Source: Turnera subulata
Taxonomy: Eukaryota; Streptophyta; Magnoliopsida; Malpighiales; Passifloraceae
Reading direction: 5' to 3'
DNA length: 64,000 nt
Assembly: GCA_028386065.3 (NCBI GenBank)
Contig: JAKUCV010000203.1
Span: 1-64,000 of the forward strand
This document shows, one piece after another, positions 34,876-46,802 of the stretch. Under the pieces are notes generated by a model. It searched no databases, was not told where the DNA came from, and saw only the letters and a list, made by a program, of their open reading frames with translations. How positions within the stretch are numbered: the first letter of the stretch is position 1; the number at the start of each line of letters is the position of its first letter. The translations under genes were made by a program, and so were the position numbers.

Positions 34876-37127
34876 TGAAGCGCCCCAACCCGTATTTACC
34901 GGAGACAGTAAACACGTGCCGAAACTATTCTTATTGATTGAACAGATAGTACATCTCGCAAATATAATACAACAACAATCTGTATATTACAACTGTCACC
35001 CATACCCGGGGACCATTATTCAATCCACACACATTACTCAACAACAGCAGCATAATCCAGTATAAACAGCATCATATGCAATATAGGAAAGCAGCAACAC
35101 AGCAACATATATAACACAGCAGCGGAAGACTTATATGCACATGTAACGGAGGTATGGACCCGGGGTCAGGTGGAGAAGAAAGCAGCAGCCATCGAATGCC
35201 GTACCTGAACTACGAAACAACTCAACCAACGGGATGAAAGCCCGCAGGTGAGGGGTGAGTCCGAAGTGCTCACCGACCATGGATAAACAGAGATATGCAG
35301 GCAACCATAATACTTTCGAAGAAAATACAGGCAAAGACAACTCAAAGTTTCAACAAAATCATGACTGTGCCAAGACCAAAAGAATTTTTATTATTATTAC
35401 CAATTTTATCTTCCGGGCCCCTGTCACTGGACAAGCTAGAGTTGTACTTGGTTATTAACTAATTCCGGATGCCAGGCCAAAACACAATTCGGGATCAACA
35501 TCCCAATAACAAATCAATCCGGGATCAACTTCCCAATATCCAAATCAATCGGGATCAACATCCCCAATAATCAAACCAAACCGGCCATGACACCACAGAA
35601 CTAGCCTCTAACCATCTAGTCGTACCACTACTTTCCACGTGACAATTAAATCATCATCTCAAATTCAATTCCAATTCCATTCCCATTACTCATTATCCTT
35701 TCCTCAATTATCCACAGTTATCAGTTCAACATTAATCTCAACACAATATCCACAAACCAATAACACAGTCTACCAATAACAACAACAACATCATAGCAGC
35801 CAAATAACCAACAGTGATCCTCTCAGCAGTTCAATCAAACAACAAAGCACACACAGTATTACAGGCACATATCAAGGGTTATCCATCCTCACCTTAGCCG
35901 ATTATCAATTTTGGAAATGCCCAACAGACTCCAAGTCCGGTTCCACAGGTAACTGCTCGTTATCAACTCCTATATCAAACAAATAATATGCACATATAAG
36001 ATGTTATGCAGATGCCATGCTAATACTGTATGCCGTAAAATTAAAATACTGAACCGACTCGGTACTGCCTCGGGTTATTTCCATTATCATCATAATTCAC
36101 CATTTTTTTTCCAGTGTCAAGAATATACCATACCTATACTTATACCCGGTTATTACTCCGGTATAATACTTTGATAATACCCTTTCCAATTATTTACTTT
36201 CTCAAGATAATTATTTCTCCTTGTTATATACCGTATATATATTTTTTTCCAAATATTGTATACCATAACATATATTCTTTTCCAAAACACAAGTTATTTT
36301 TTTATTTTCCAAGATATTCCCAGAATTATATTTATTATTATTATTATTCCATAAAATACTAAGTAATTATTATTTCGAGAAAATCATTTTCAGAATTTCT
36401 TCTTTTCTTCTTCTTTTTTTTTAAAAACCGGACTGGGCCTAAATAATACAGCCCAGACCTACTACTTAGACCCAACCCAGGCCCCAAATAGGAACCCAGG
36501 TACAGGCCCATACAGGAGGCCCAGTCGCACAGCCCACCAGTCCAACAATCAACAGCTCAGCCCATAAGCACAACCCGCGACCCGACATGTCAACCCGACT
36601 ACAACGCTACTGGGTCGTCTTCTACCCGTGGACTGCTCACCTTGCAGTCGACAAAATGGCGGCGCGACGGAATGGGGCGGCACGGATCGGCGAGGCGACG
36701 ACGGTAGGAGGCACAGGCGACTGCGAGGGGTTGCGAGGAAGCGTCGTCGGCGGCTCGCTGCGGCTGAAAGGACACGGGCGGCTAACTTCGTCAGGGCGGT
36801 GGCGGTGTCGATCTGCTGCAGAGAGGAAGGCGGCAGTGTCGCGGCAGGGAGGAGAAGGAGAAGTGGACGGCGGCGAGTGTGGCGGTGGAGGTGCGTGAGG
36901 TGTTGGGTGGCTCGGCTGTGGTGGAGGTCTCGGGTTGTGGTGGTGGTTCACGGGAAGAGAAAGGAAGAAGGAGATGAAGAGGGTGGTGTGTGGTGGTTGC
37001 CCAAAACGGCAACGTTTGCTGGTGTGGGTGTGTGTGTTGTTTTATTTATTTATTTTTTTTTCCGGCTTGCTCAAGTAGTTTGCAGTGAAGGGTGGCTACT
37101 GGCAGATGGTTTTCAGAGGAAATGATG
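34876..37127 (-). mobile_element. Large LTR, minus orientation, truncated at its right
   Basis: It starts TGAAGCGCCCCAACCCG, the same terminus as the complete copies at 41070 and 52381, and shares their order of blocks: conserved hairpin (about 35228-35278), GGGAT-ACATCCC repeats, CATCCTCACCTTAGCCGATT, a CCCA/GGCCCA cluster (36426-36560), a GC-rich segment, and AAAACGGCAACG near 37005. The terminal 300 bp with the CCCGGGCTGTTACA end is missing. The exact breakpoint near 37127 is approximate. Confidence 0.8.
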
Positions 37128-38636
37128 TAGATATATATATGAATTCACAAAAAATTATTTTCTTCAACAATATGTCATAATTATTTTGTATCATATATAG
37201 GCTATGTTAATAAATTGTCGGTGGCACTATTTTCATTTAATGGTTCTATTATAATCAACGTACACGTACTTATTTCTTTTCTTGACAAGAATAATTGTTT
37301 TATGTAATGTTTCTACTTTATATTACAATATCGGCTACAAGTATTTTATGGGATATAATTATTTTACAACCGTAAAAATAACATTTAATGGAAACGATTC
37401 GGAAACGTTGATAACAGAGTTAGTTGTGGATAAGCTAATAACTAATAGTTAACCTCATGCATTGCATTCTTCGATGTGCACTATATGTGATTATATGTGT
37501 TGATATGATATAGGAACAAATAAAGCCATGTGGATTATGTACCGGCTTCAGAGGCACATCAGGTGAGGATAAGTAAATATTAATAGTGATATCAAGTTGC
37601 TGTTTGTTTACTGTGTGTGATATTGCTGGTATGATAATAATTTTTGTGGCTGTGAATGGTTGTTGTGAAAAGTATTGATTGTTGTTGATGTTGATGATGT
37701 TAGTAATGATAAATTTACCGTTGTTGTTGTTGTCTGTGAGATTGACATGATTTGAGTACCGGAACATTATTATGTGGAATCTGATGGTTAAGAGGTGTTG
37801 ATTATTATCCGGACGAGCAGAGAGGCTGCGAGCCTGCTCGGGATAATGAATAATGGTCGGTTAATAAGAGTGTAGTAAAATGTTGAGGAGGAAGAAAATA
37901 ATAAAATGGAAATACTTAGACATCTAGTAAGTCACAGTTAAATGTTGGAATAGCCTGATGGTAGTCTTTACATTTATGGTGCTGGGGGAGAGTGTGCTTG
38001 GGCTCTGCTCCCTGTCTGTACCAATTTTTGTTTTAGGCATTGGGGGAGAGTGTGCTTGGGGTCTACTCCCTGTCTGTGCCAGTTATTACGTGGAGGTACC
38101 AGGGCGGGGTCCACAGGCTAGCTAGCTTGACTACTTGGCGACGGCCACCATTTAACTTGTGATAGAGGCCCTGTTAATAAAATTGGATTAGTGTGTCTAG
38201 GATAACACAGAGTACCTTCTGTCTGTTACCGTCAGTGAAGTGATTGTCTGTGACTTGGTTATTATTGGTTGCCTGTATATTTATCTTTACTTATGGATTT
38301 TACCCGGTGAGCACTTCGGACTCACCCCTCGCCTGCGTGACTCGGTCACGTAGTTTGATTTGTGCTGAGTACAGGAACACACATGGCAAGCTGCAGTGTA
38401 CCCTCGGACAGGACTCGGATCCATTAGTTTGCATCGGGCTTTGCATATATTGACATTGAGTTTATAAATGCTTCCGCTGTGCTATTGATATTGATGTACC
38501 CGAGGTCGGGTGATTGTTATTATTTTTGGGCCAATGGGCCGATTTTCTGTTGTATTACACAGTTTGTGCCACGTGTCGGCACTGTTGTTCGGTAAATACT
38601 GTATGTTGGGTAAATTTGGGTCGGGGTGTCTCAATT
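37128..38636 (+). mobile_element. Diverged LTR end, plus orientation, head-to-head with its left neighbour
   Basis: It ends GGGTCGGGGTGTCTCA, matching the plus-strand LTR end GGATCGGGGCGTTTCA at 32560, and contains GTGAGGATAAG and the hairpin block at 38306-38353 in plus orientation. It lacks a recognisable LTR start. The sequence after it (38637 onward) returns to the AT-rich array. It is a more distant subfamily than the other copies. Confidence 0.7.
38306..38353 (+). other. Conserved double-hairpin block of the LTRs (diverged copy)
   Basis: The first hairpin has stem GGTGAG / CTCACC around CACTTCGGA. The second has stem CTGCGTGAC / GTCACGTAG closed by TCG. Equivalent blocks occur at 32140-32188 (plus) and, on the minus strand, at about 35228-35278, 41371-41418, 47112-47159, 52755-52802 and 53933-53980. 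In most of those the second stem reads CTGCGGG / CCCGTAG instead. The change of both arms together suggests selection or constraint on the fold. Function is unknown. Confidence 0.6.
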
Positions 38637-39245
38637 ATTCTATTTCAAAGATGTTACTCTTGTTCATAATTTTCGTTAACTCTTTGACTGTTCTTCCCCA
38701 TAGTTCTATTATTTTCCAGTAATTATCTTCTTCGTAATTGTTGGTAGTTGCTCAGAAAATATAAATAAAGGCTTCTATGTTAATTATTATCTTGATAAGA
38801 ACTTATATACATATAGACAATGATTTTTTTACAATTATAAACAAACCGATACGAATTGTTTAAAATTAGTTTTTACAGTAGAATTAAAATTTATAAATTA
38901 ATTATTTTTATAATAATTTTTTAATCCTTTGATATTATAAATTATATAATTTTAATTATTAATGAGTGAGATTATTAAATTATATTATTACTTTTTACTA
39001 TTACTTTATAGTTTTTGTTCATGTAGGTAGTTTCCTTTAACTATTCCACTCTACCTTAATTTTTTTATTCATAATTCTTGTTGGTAATAACTACAAATAC
39101 ATCAATCATGAATTCTTGCGATAATTATTTTCCGTTATTATTTTTTTGTGGACATTGTTGTTTTTTGTAGTTTCCGTTAATTGTTGGACTGTTGTTCGAT
39201 TGTTTTTCTTCACAGTTCTTATCGATAATAAATTACAAATACATA
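38637..39245. repeat. AT-rich repeat array, segment 2
   Basis: It is nearly identical to 58703-59312: ATTATTCTATTTCAAAGATG, TTAACTCTTTGACTGTTCTT, AACAAACCGATACGAATTG and others occur in the same order at the same spacing. It ends at TTACAAATACAT, after which Helitron Rep sequence begins. Confidence 0.85.
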
Positions 39246-40849
39246 CCAGGTTCTTTTATCGGAGTTCCAAGTAATATGCGACGTCGATATTTAGATGCAA
39301 TGACATTGGTTCAACGATTTGGAAAACCAGATTTGTTTATAAAAATAACATGCAATCCCGAATGGCAAGAGATTAAGGATGAGTTGAAATATGGACAAAA
39401 AATACAAAATAGACTGGAATTCGTAGATAGAGTGTTCTGGGCCAAATTTCAGGATATCAAAGAACAAATAATTAAAAAGCATATATTAGGAGAAGTAATA
39501 GCACATGCTTTCGTCACAAAGTTTCAAAAAAGAGGAATGCCACATGTTCATATATTGCTTATACTGAAGAAAAGCTATAAAATCACATCTACAGAACAGT
39601 TTGACCAATTCGTTTGTGCAGAGATTCCAGACGAGAAAGAAAATCCTTTGCTCTATCGGTTAGTATCAAAGCACATGATGCATGGGCTTTGCAGTGAGAT
39701 GAACAAAAATTGTGGTTGCATGGTGCAAGAAAATATTTTAAAAAAAAACTCAGCATTGTCGATTTCATTATCCTAGAACATTTACTTTGTCAACAACTAA
39801 AGGAAAAGATGGTTATGCAATATATAGACGAAGGAATAATAATCGAATTGTGACAAAGAAAAGGGAAAGTGCTAGATAACTGAAGGGATGTACCTTACAA
39901 TCTATATCTTTTGACAAGATATAATTGTCATATTAATGTAGAGATATGTTCAAATATATATCCTGTAAAGTATCTTTAAAAGTATATATACAAAGGACAC
40001 GATAAAGTGGCAGTGCATATTGCAGAAAACAATAGGAGTACAACGATAGATGACATTAAAAAATTCCAAGATGCAAGATTTGTATCTTCACAAGAGGCAA
40101 CATGGAGAATTTCGGGCTTAAATTTATATGAAATCAGTTCTCCAGTCATTAATCTACAGTTGCATTTGCTAGGAAAACAAGTCGTCTCTTATTGGGAAAA
40201 CAAAATTTAGCAAATGTTATTAGTAGAGATCATATAAAAAGAACCATGCCCACAGAATTTATGGTGACGTGCTCCAAAGAAGAAAATGCCCGAAAATTTC
40301 TCTACAGGTATTAAATTATCTCTTACCATAAGTTTTTTGAACTATTTTTAATTTTGCTTTCCTATAATTTATAATTTAAATTCCATCATCCATTTTTAAT
40401 GTTTTTTTGGGCAATTTTCTTATATTGAGAAAGAAATAATATTTATCTTATTTCAATAAAGTGACATAGTAACATTAAATGAAATATAATATATAGTAAC
40501 AAAGAGTATTAAGCTTTAAATACTATTTACTAAAGATTGCCAAATTTTGTAGGGAATTTCCAGAACATTATGTATGGAAAGCAAAACAGAAAAAGTGGAC
40601 TCCGAGACAGAGTAAATTCATTATTGACCGTGTAAATTTGGCAAACCTAAAAGAAGGTGAAAGGTACTTTCTTCGACTACTTTTGAATCATGTGAGAGGA
40701 CCAAATTCATTTCAAAATCTTTTGTCTGTCGATGGAGTGCGGTACTCAACATTTAAAGAAATAGTACAAAAAAGGGGCCTTTTGGATTTTGATGAAAGCA
40801 TATTGAAGTGTATGAAGGAAGCTTTCATGTTCCAAATGCTACAAGAGTG
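39246..40849 (+). pseudogene. Helitron Rep (Helitron_like_N) pseudogene
   Basis: The first frame (to 39776) reads MRRRYLDAMTLVQRFGKPDL, FIKITCNPEWQEI, then FQKRGMPHVHILLIL and AEIPDEKENPLLYRL-VSKHMMHGLCSEM. The H-V-H at 39543-39551 is the HUH metal-binding motif of rolling-circle Rep proteins. After a frameshift near 39750 the sequence continues through PVKYL-stop-KYIYKGHDK, where the TAA at 39977-39979 falls between the two conserved Tyr positions. It then reads NNRSTTIDDIKKFQDARFVS and EATWRISGLNLYEISSP. A spacer (about 40310-40550) separates a last block: REFPEHYVWKAKQKKWTPRQ and ERYFLRLLLNHVRGPNSF. Rep nicks and joins DNA in rolling-circle transposition. Stops, frameshifts and the missing helicase make this copy dead. 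Confidence 0.92.
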
Positions 40850-41069
40850 AAGCAAAAAATGCAGTAGATATGATGGATACAAACCAATGACCATTAGAAA
40901 AATCATATAATGGCTTATCTTTGCTAGATATTTATATTTAAATTTTTATTTAACATATCTAATTCATATCTTATAGGTACATGCGAAATGTCTAACGGAA
41001 AAGATTATGCATTGGTAATCATATTGACGAGGCAAAAATGATAATTGGATGTGATGTGACTAATTGTAT

Positions 41070-44000
41070 TGAAACGCCCCGACCCGTATTTACCGTACAC
41101 AGTAAACACGTGCCGGAACTGTGACAACCCAACCCAAAATAAAACCAGCATACAGTGTATACAACAAGAACACGACCTCAACAGCCCAAAGTAAAATCAA
41201 CAATAGAAACTCATCCGGCCCAATAATAACAAAAGTATGCACAGCGGAAGACTTAAAGACTCACTAACACTGTATGCGTAATAGATGCAAACTATGGATC
41301 CAAGCCCGTCCAAGGGATAACACCGCAGCCTGTCTGGAATGCACCAAGCCTGTACAACAAACAACTCATCCTACGGGATGAAACCCCGCAGGCGAGGGGT
41401 GAGTCCGAAGCGCTCACCGACGAAAGATAACCAGTGATATATAATCAACCATAATACTTTCGAAATAAACACAACAATCACAACAATAAGCAAAAACAAT
41501 CACATCACAAGGATACTACCATAACAACTAACACATACTTCACGACAGAGGAAATCCAACTCAAACAACACATCAGAGAAAACCAACACGAACAACATAA
41601 CAGAGGAATCCAACACGAACAACACGATAGAGGAATCCTACTAAATCATATCAAAGCCAAGACCAAATGAATCCTCATTAATTTTTATTACCCATTTTAC
41701 CTTCCGGCCCCGTCACTGGACAAGCTAGGGTCGTACCAGGTTATCAATTAATTCCGGATGCTAGGTCAAACCAATCCACATCTCAAATCCCGGATATTTG
41801 GTATATCCAAACCACTGGGTATTCGGTATACCCCAACCTCAGGCAACAACATGCTAACCAGATATTCGGCATACCACTACTTCCCACATATATCATCATC
41901 TCATATCAATTCCAATTCCAATTTCCAATTTCCATTTCCCAATTATCCACAGTCAATAGTTTATTCCAATTATCCAATCACAACACTGTCTACCGTCAAC
42001 AATCACAATATCCATAACAGTCAAACAATTATCCACTTTCCTATTAGCTCAAGTTACACAACAGGCCAATCCCTCATCAGTTCCATAACATCAATTACTC
42101 ACAGTCCAACATCAATCACAACACAGTATCCAATAAACCAACAACAGTCATACAATGGTTCAATCAAGCAAATCAACATCATAGCAACAACAACAACAAT
42201 AACCATAGCTGCCAAATACCCAATACAATTCCATATTACCAAATATCCACCAACAGTACATATAGCACCAATTATTCACAATTAACAATTCATTACAATA
42301 TCCACACGACCAATAGCACAGTCCAACAACAACAACATCAATAACCATAACAGTCAAATATCCGACAATGACCCTCTCAGTAGTTCATTCAAACAACAAA
42401 ACACACAATTATCCACATTGACCAGTTCATCATTATTCTCAACACAATATCGCAAATCCAATATCACAGTCTAAGATCAACAACAACGACAACATCATAA
42501 TAGTCAATCAACCAACAGTAATCATCTCAGCAGTTCAATCAAGCAACAAAACAAACACAGTATTACGAGCACATATCAAGGGTTATCCATCCTCACCTTG
42601 GCCGATTACTCAACTCCGGAAAATAATGTCCGGTCCGACGCCGGCTCCTCGGGAACTGCCCGATATCCAAACCTATATCACAAAACCATATATTCACATA
42701 AATGCACATAAGAGTATGTCATGATGCCAAACTACGAATTAATCCCATCCCGGTTCTTATTTGATATTATTATCTTTTATCGAAAATAATTTTCCGAACG
42801 TATTTCTGAATATAATTTCGGTACCATACTTTAATTAAAACTCCTTTTCAAAATACATTTTCATAAAATAAGTATAATTTCCAAAATAATAATCATCATA
42901 TTTTTCCAGAAAAATAATGACCTATTTATAATTTTCAGAAAATATATATAGTATTTATCTTTTTCTAAATACATATACAATTTAATTTTCCAACACAAAA
43001 TATAATTAACTTTAATTCCCAAAGTACATATATATAATTTCCAGAACTACAATTTCCAAACGAAAATAATACATATATATAATTTCCAGAAATTAATTTC
43101 AAGGTATATATATATATGTTTTTCCAATTAATAATAGTTTCCTAAACATAATCTAATTATTTATCAAAGTAAATATATTTAGATTTTAATAAAAATTTCA
43201 GAATCAAATTGTCCATAATTTTCTCAAATTAAATATATAATTTTTTTCGAAATTATATATCAGATTAATTAATAAATACATATATATATATTTATTTATT
43301 ATTTCTTTTTTTTACTAGACTGGGCCTAAACAGTACCGGATCAGGCCATGCACAGTGCCTAGCCCAGGCCCCAAACAAGAGCCCAGGAGCGGCCCATGTG
43401 CAGGCCCAGAGGTCCGGCCCAGCAGCCCAACCCAACAAGGTTCAGATCCAACTCGTGCTATACGGGTCAACCCGACCCGCTACCTCACAACCGGGTCTGC
43501 TCAAGCTCACCTTGAGCTGCAGAGGTCGGCGACGGCACTGGCGGCGCGGGCGGCGGATGGCAAAGGTGACGGCGTTGTGGGCTGCAGGCGGCACGGCGTG
43601 AGTTGAAGGGCGGCGAAGGCGAGACGCGAGCGGAGGGAGTCGGATCCAAGTCGGGTCCCTCTCGACCAAGGCGGTGGCGGCGTCTCGTTGGCTCATCTTT
43701 CCACGGAGCAGCGGCGGCGCGAGCAGGACGAGGGTGACAAGGCGAGGCGGCGCGCGGCGTGGAGGCAGTCGTTGGTGGTGGAGTCGCAGCGGTGCAGAGA
43801 TGGAGGGGAGGGGTAGTTCGGCTCGGTGGCTGTGCTCCACCTCCTCTTCTCCTTTCTTTTTTTTCCACTCTTTTTCTTTCTTCTTTCTTTTTTTTTTCTT
43901 CCGGTTTCCATTTTTCCTCTCTTTTTTTTTCCTCCTTTTTTTCCTTCTCTCTTTTTTTTTTCTTTCTTTCTTCTTCTTCTTCTCTTTTTTTTCCTTCTCT

Positions 44001-44382
44001 TCCTCTCCTGGTTCCTCACCGGCTTTAAACTGTTTTTGTTTTTTTTGTTTTTGTTTTTTTTCCTTTTACTATTAGTCTTGTGAATCAAATAATACATTTT
44101 CGTCCGTATTACGGGCGAGTCTGATCCGCACCAGAAAATAGCCGATACCTCCTTAGTTATTTTCCGGTGTGATTTTCTGAGAAATTCCGAAACCCGGAAA
44201 AATACCAACTTAGTTCCGAAGAAATCCACGGAAAAATCACGAGCGCGGGAAAAGTCTCGGTTTCGAAAAACGACTACCGATTTACCTCGAATTAATTACC
44301 CGAGATTAATTCAACAGTAAATCACGGTAAAACGACTTCTACAGTCCCGGTAAAAATCCTAAATTTTACCCGGGCTGTTACA
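41070..44382 (-). repeat. 3' LTR of the LARD-like element (3313 bp)
   Basis: It is a direct repeat of 46803-50361. It is shorter mainly because about 250 bp of GGATAT..ATATCC hairpin repeats and adjacent sequence are missing around 41878. It contains the hairpin block (41371-41418), the CCTCACCTTGGCCGATTACT region, the GCCCA cluster (about 43318-43430), a GC-rich segment (43500-43840) and a long pyrimidine tract (43845-44070). Confidence 0.93.
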
Positions 44383-44400
44383 GTCTACCACCTTAAAAAG
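44383..44400 (-). other. Polypurine tract and pol-end relic
   Basis: On the minus strand AAGGTGGTAGAC lies directly before the LTR start TGTAACAGCC. It is preceded by GAATTTCGGGGACGAAATTC, which resembles the end of pol in Tekay/Del-type chromoviruses (F-R-G-R-N-S-F in one frame). This links the element to a Ty3/gypsy parent. Confidence 0.65.
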
Positions 44401-44525
44401 AATTTCGTCCCCGAAATTCCGTCTTATCCGTGGGTCCTACCACGATAAGCTTCTGGCACACTCTGCCAAGTGTCCAACCACAACATGAGATACCGCTTAT
44501 ACCCTTAAGCGACATCTCTTCCGCT

Positions 44526-44533
44526 TATAAATA
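44526..44533 (+). promoter_or_regulatory. TATA-like box before antisense ORF A
   Basis: TATAAATA lies 42 bp before the ATG at 44568, a spacing that would put a transcription start about 10 bases before the ATG. The direction is opposite to that of the element itself. Confidence 0.45.
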
Positions 44534-44567
44534 CCAATCCTCTCAGCTGAGACATTCACTCTCAACC

Positions 44568-44945
44568 ATGGACTCTCCACTTCGTTCTCGAACGACCTCA
44601 GACTCCGAGAACAACAGCTACATCGGCGGCACAGCTTTCCCAACAAGCTCCGATGAAGAGCCTCCGAAGAAGCGATTCAAGACCAACATCATCGGTCTGG
44701 AGGAGCACATGGTGGTCTCCCCAAAACGACGGAAGAAGCGTGCCAACAAGAAGGCTGAAGATAAGAAAGGCAAGGCGGTAGCTGAAAGCAGCACTCCGCA
44801 ACAGAAGTTGACGCAGCTGAACGTCTCCCTGAGGAAGATCAGCTCGGCGGTGGCACAGATTGAACTGGCGTGCGCGGAGCTGTTCCCTCACCTAAGGAAC
44901 GTTCAACAGCTTGTAAAAGACCTTGAGAAGCAAGTAGCTCCTTAG
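44568..44945 (+). CDS. Antisense ORF A of the LARD-like element: basic, coiled-coil-like protein, 125 aa
   Basis: Start at ATG 44568 (MDSPLRSRTTSDSENNSYIG), chosen because it lies 42 bp after a TATA-like box. The frame is open further up to 44430 but without promoter logic. The sequence has an acidic stretch SSDEEPPKKRFK and a strongly basic one SPKRRKKRANKKAEDKKGK (probable nuclear signals). It then has a helical C-terminal half with regular hydrophobic spacing (LTQLNVSLRKISSAVAQIEL, LRNVQQLVKDLEKQV). Downstream, AAATAAATAAAATAAA near 44980 could serve for polyadenylation. I know no family for it. Antisense ORFs near the 3' LTR are known in the Tat lineage of Ty3/gypsy elements, but this element's end looks chromovirus-like. 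It may be a captured host gene. Codon use looks protein-coding and the frame is intact. Confidence 0.6.
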   Translation: MDSPLRSRTTSDSENNSYIGGTAFPTSSDEEPPKKRFKTNIIGLEEHMVVSPKRRKKRANKKAEDKKGKAVAESSTPQQKLTQLNVSLRKISSAVAQIELACAELFPHLRNVQQLVKDLEKQVAP

Positions 44946-45680
44946 AGCACTTCTTCTCTGTTGTAACACCTTTATGAAATAAATAAAATAAATTTCCTTT
45001 TTAAATCAAAATTCTCTTGTGTTAAGAAATCTTGTGTTAAATAGGAAAACATAACATGTCAATGCAGATTAAAAGTCAACCATAAGATTATAAAATCAAA
45101 TATAAAGGGATCAAAAATTAAAACGCAGTTAACAAAATCAAAACAGAAAGAAATTAAGACAAAATATGTTTCCATGAACGGTGTTCGTATCGGACGTGAA
45201 CATCCTCGATTCCCGAAACGTACCGTACAACTAACGGTGACGTCGGTTAACCTCGTGAAAAAGATACCCGTTAACTCGGAAGGCGATGTTCACGGGATCG
45301 TCCTGTGTCCCTCGAAAGAAACGATACCCACTTGTTCACCATTTTCCGCATAAGCCAAAACGTCTGTCAAGGCTCGTATCTCTCCACGATGTCCGAACAG
45401 CTGTGAGCTTGTCGCACATGCGCTCTACTCGAGATACGGCCCCATCCGTCTAGCCACAACGGTCACAGATGCTTGTGATAAAAGATGCAAGAAAATAATG
45501 GCACATCATCAAAAGAAACGCCAAGGTAGCCAGGGCGTAAGAAATCGTGAGTCAGAAAAGAGCTGTAAAACACTGGCTCAGTAGCCGAAAACGCCTAAAG
45601 CATTAAATAAGCAACGGTAAAATTCAAAAAAAAAACAAAATCTTGAAAATCAAAAACGGTAATCACGCTCCCCATAAGAG

Positions 45681-45688
45681 TATAAAAG
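45681..45688 (+). promoter_or_regulatory. TATA-like box before antisense ORF B
   Basis: TATAAAAG lies 110 bp before the ATG at 45791, on the plus strand, inside the internal region. Confidence 0.45.
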
Positions 45689-45790
45689 GGGAAGCGGTGA
45701 TGTGTAAATCATCAAAACATTTAAAAGCAATCAAACGTCCAGACAACCCAAAACCACAACACTCTGAAAAGCAAAACACTACACGTCAAC

Positions 45791-46473
45791 ATGCCTGCTC
45801 CTTCCTCAGTCTTCTTCGTCGAAGGTGCCAATCTTGGCAGAAGGAACTGACTGGCTTACAGCATGGTCAACGAACGTGCTGAGGAGCTGCCGAACGAGCT
45901 CGGCAGAATGCCACGACTGGTCTTTGTCGACGAGCTCTACTCCTCAAGATTCTTCGTCACTCCCATGGAAGAGGTGTTCTTCCTAGAGGACCATGGGACA
46001 CTGAGGACTTCATACTACGGCTCAGCAAATTCTGTGATGTTCTTCATCTCGGATAGGCTTCAAGAGTTCAACTTGGAGTCCACTTGCCAGACTGTGGAGC
46101 AAGGCGCTTACTACCAGCTCGCAATGACAACCCAGAGCATACCCAGAATGACTCGGCTACCTCCAACCTGGCCAAAGGTACGGCTACTGGTGTGGAACTG
46201 CAGAGGAGTTGCAAGACGTGCTCAGGAGTTCTCGCGAACCCTGAGGGACTTGAAGAACCAGTACAAGCCAAACATGGTTCTTCTGACGAAGACGCAGTGG
46301 CAACCACAGGACGATCACGGTCTGATTCCACTCTGATTCCCTCAAGCTAACCGGTTCGAGATTCCTGGCCAGCGCGACAGAGGCGGCATGTGGTTCTCTT
46401 GGAGCGACAGAGTCACGGTCAACGTCAATAGTGACGCAAACAGCTTCCGTGTCAACGTCGTTGCGAACCGTTA
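45791..46473 (+). pseudogene. Antisense ORF B: unknown domain joined to LINE-endonuclease-like sequence
   Basis: From ATG 45791 the frame reads MPAPSSVFFVEGANLGRRN, one TGA (45848-45850), then in the same frame MVNERAEELPNELGRMPRLV, FVDELYSSRFFVTPMEEVFF, and on to KVRLLVWNCRGVARRAQEF and PNMVLLTKTQWQPQ. WNCRG followed by a hydrophobic LLTKT-like strand is the opening of LINE ORF2 endonucleases. After a frameshift near 46335 the sequence continues ANRFEIPGQRDRGGMWFSWS, corresponding to the G-F-S-G-G-I-W segment, to TAA at 46471-46473. The N-terminal 110 residues match nothing I recognise. One stop and one frameshift suggest recent decay. Which parent supplied the first part is unknown. Confidence 0.6.
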
Positions 46474-46787
46474 ATTGTATTTTCTTTTTATATAATATCA
46501 AAAATCCATGTATTATTTCCCTTTTTATAATTATCAATGTAATATTTCTATTCGCAATCAATATATTAATATTTCCCTTTGTATCAAAATATTAGTAATA
46601 TTTATAATATTTGTATTTTCGCATATTTGGCATCATTACCCCTTATGTGTATGTTCCGCGACAGCTGGCGTCCCTCGACTGGATCCATAACGCGCTAACT
46701 AAATGATGTAAAATATTAAACTACTGGAGCGAACTATGCAAACAAGACAACAAACACACATAAACTGCCCGACAAGACCTAACGCCC

Positions 46788-46799
46788 GCTCCGCTACCA
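46788..46799 (-). other. Primer-binding-like site of the LARD-like element
   Basis: On the minus strand, TGGTAGCGGAGC lies three bases inside the 5' LTR. It matches the tRNA-iMet-type site TGGTATCAGAGC at 10 of 12 positions. The same variant occurs in the TRIM (30963-30974) and in the hybrid element (52366-52377). Confidence 0.7.
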
Positions 46800-46802
46800 A
46801 AA

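Noticed and set aside
36587..37125. Overlapping plus-strand ORFs rich in Gly/Arg
   Set aside because: GC-rich LTR segment, frames not shared by related copies at 1-500 or 43500.
41758..42285. 175-codon plus-strand ORF rich in Ser/Thr/Ile/Asn
   Set aside because: Arises from CAA/ATC-rich LTR sequence in antisense; the second LTR of the same element breaks the frame.
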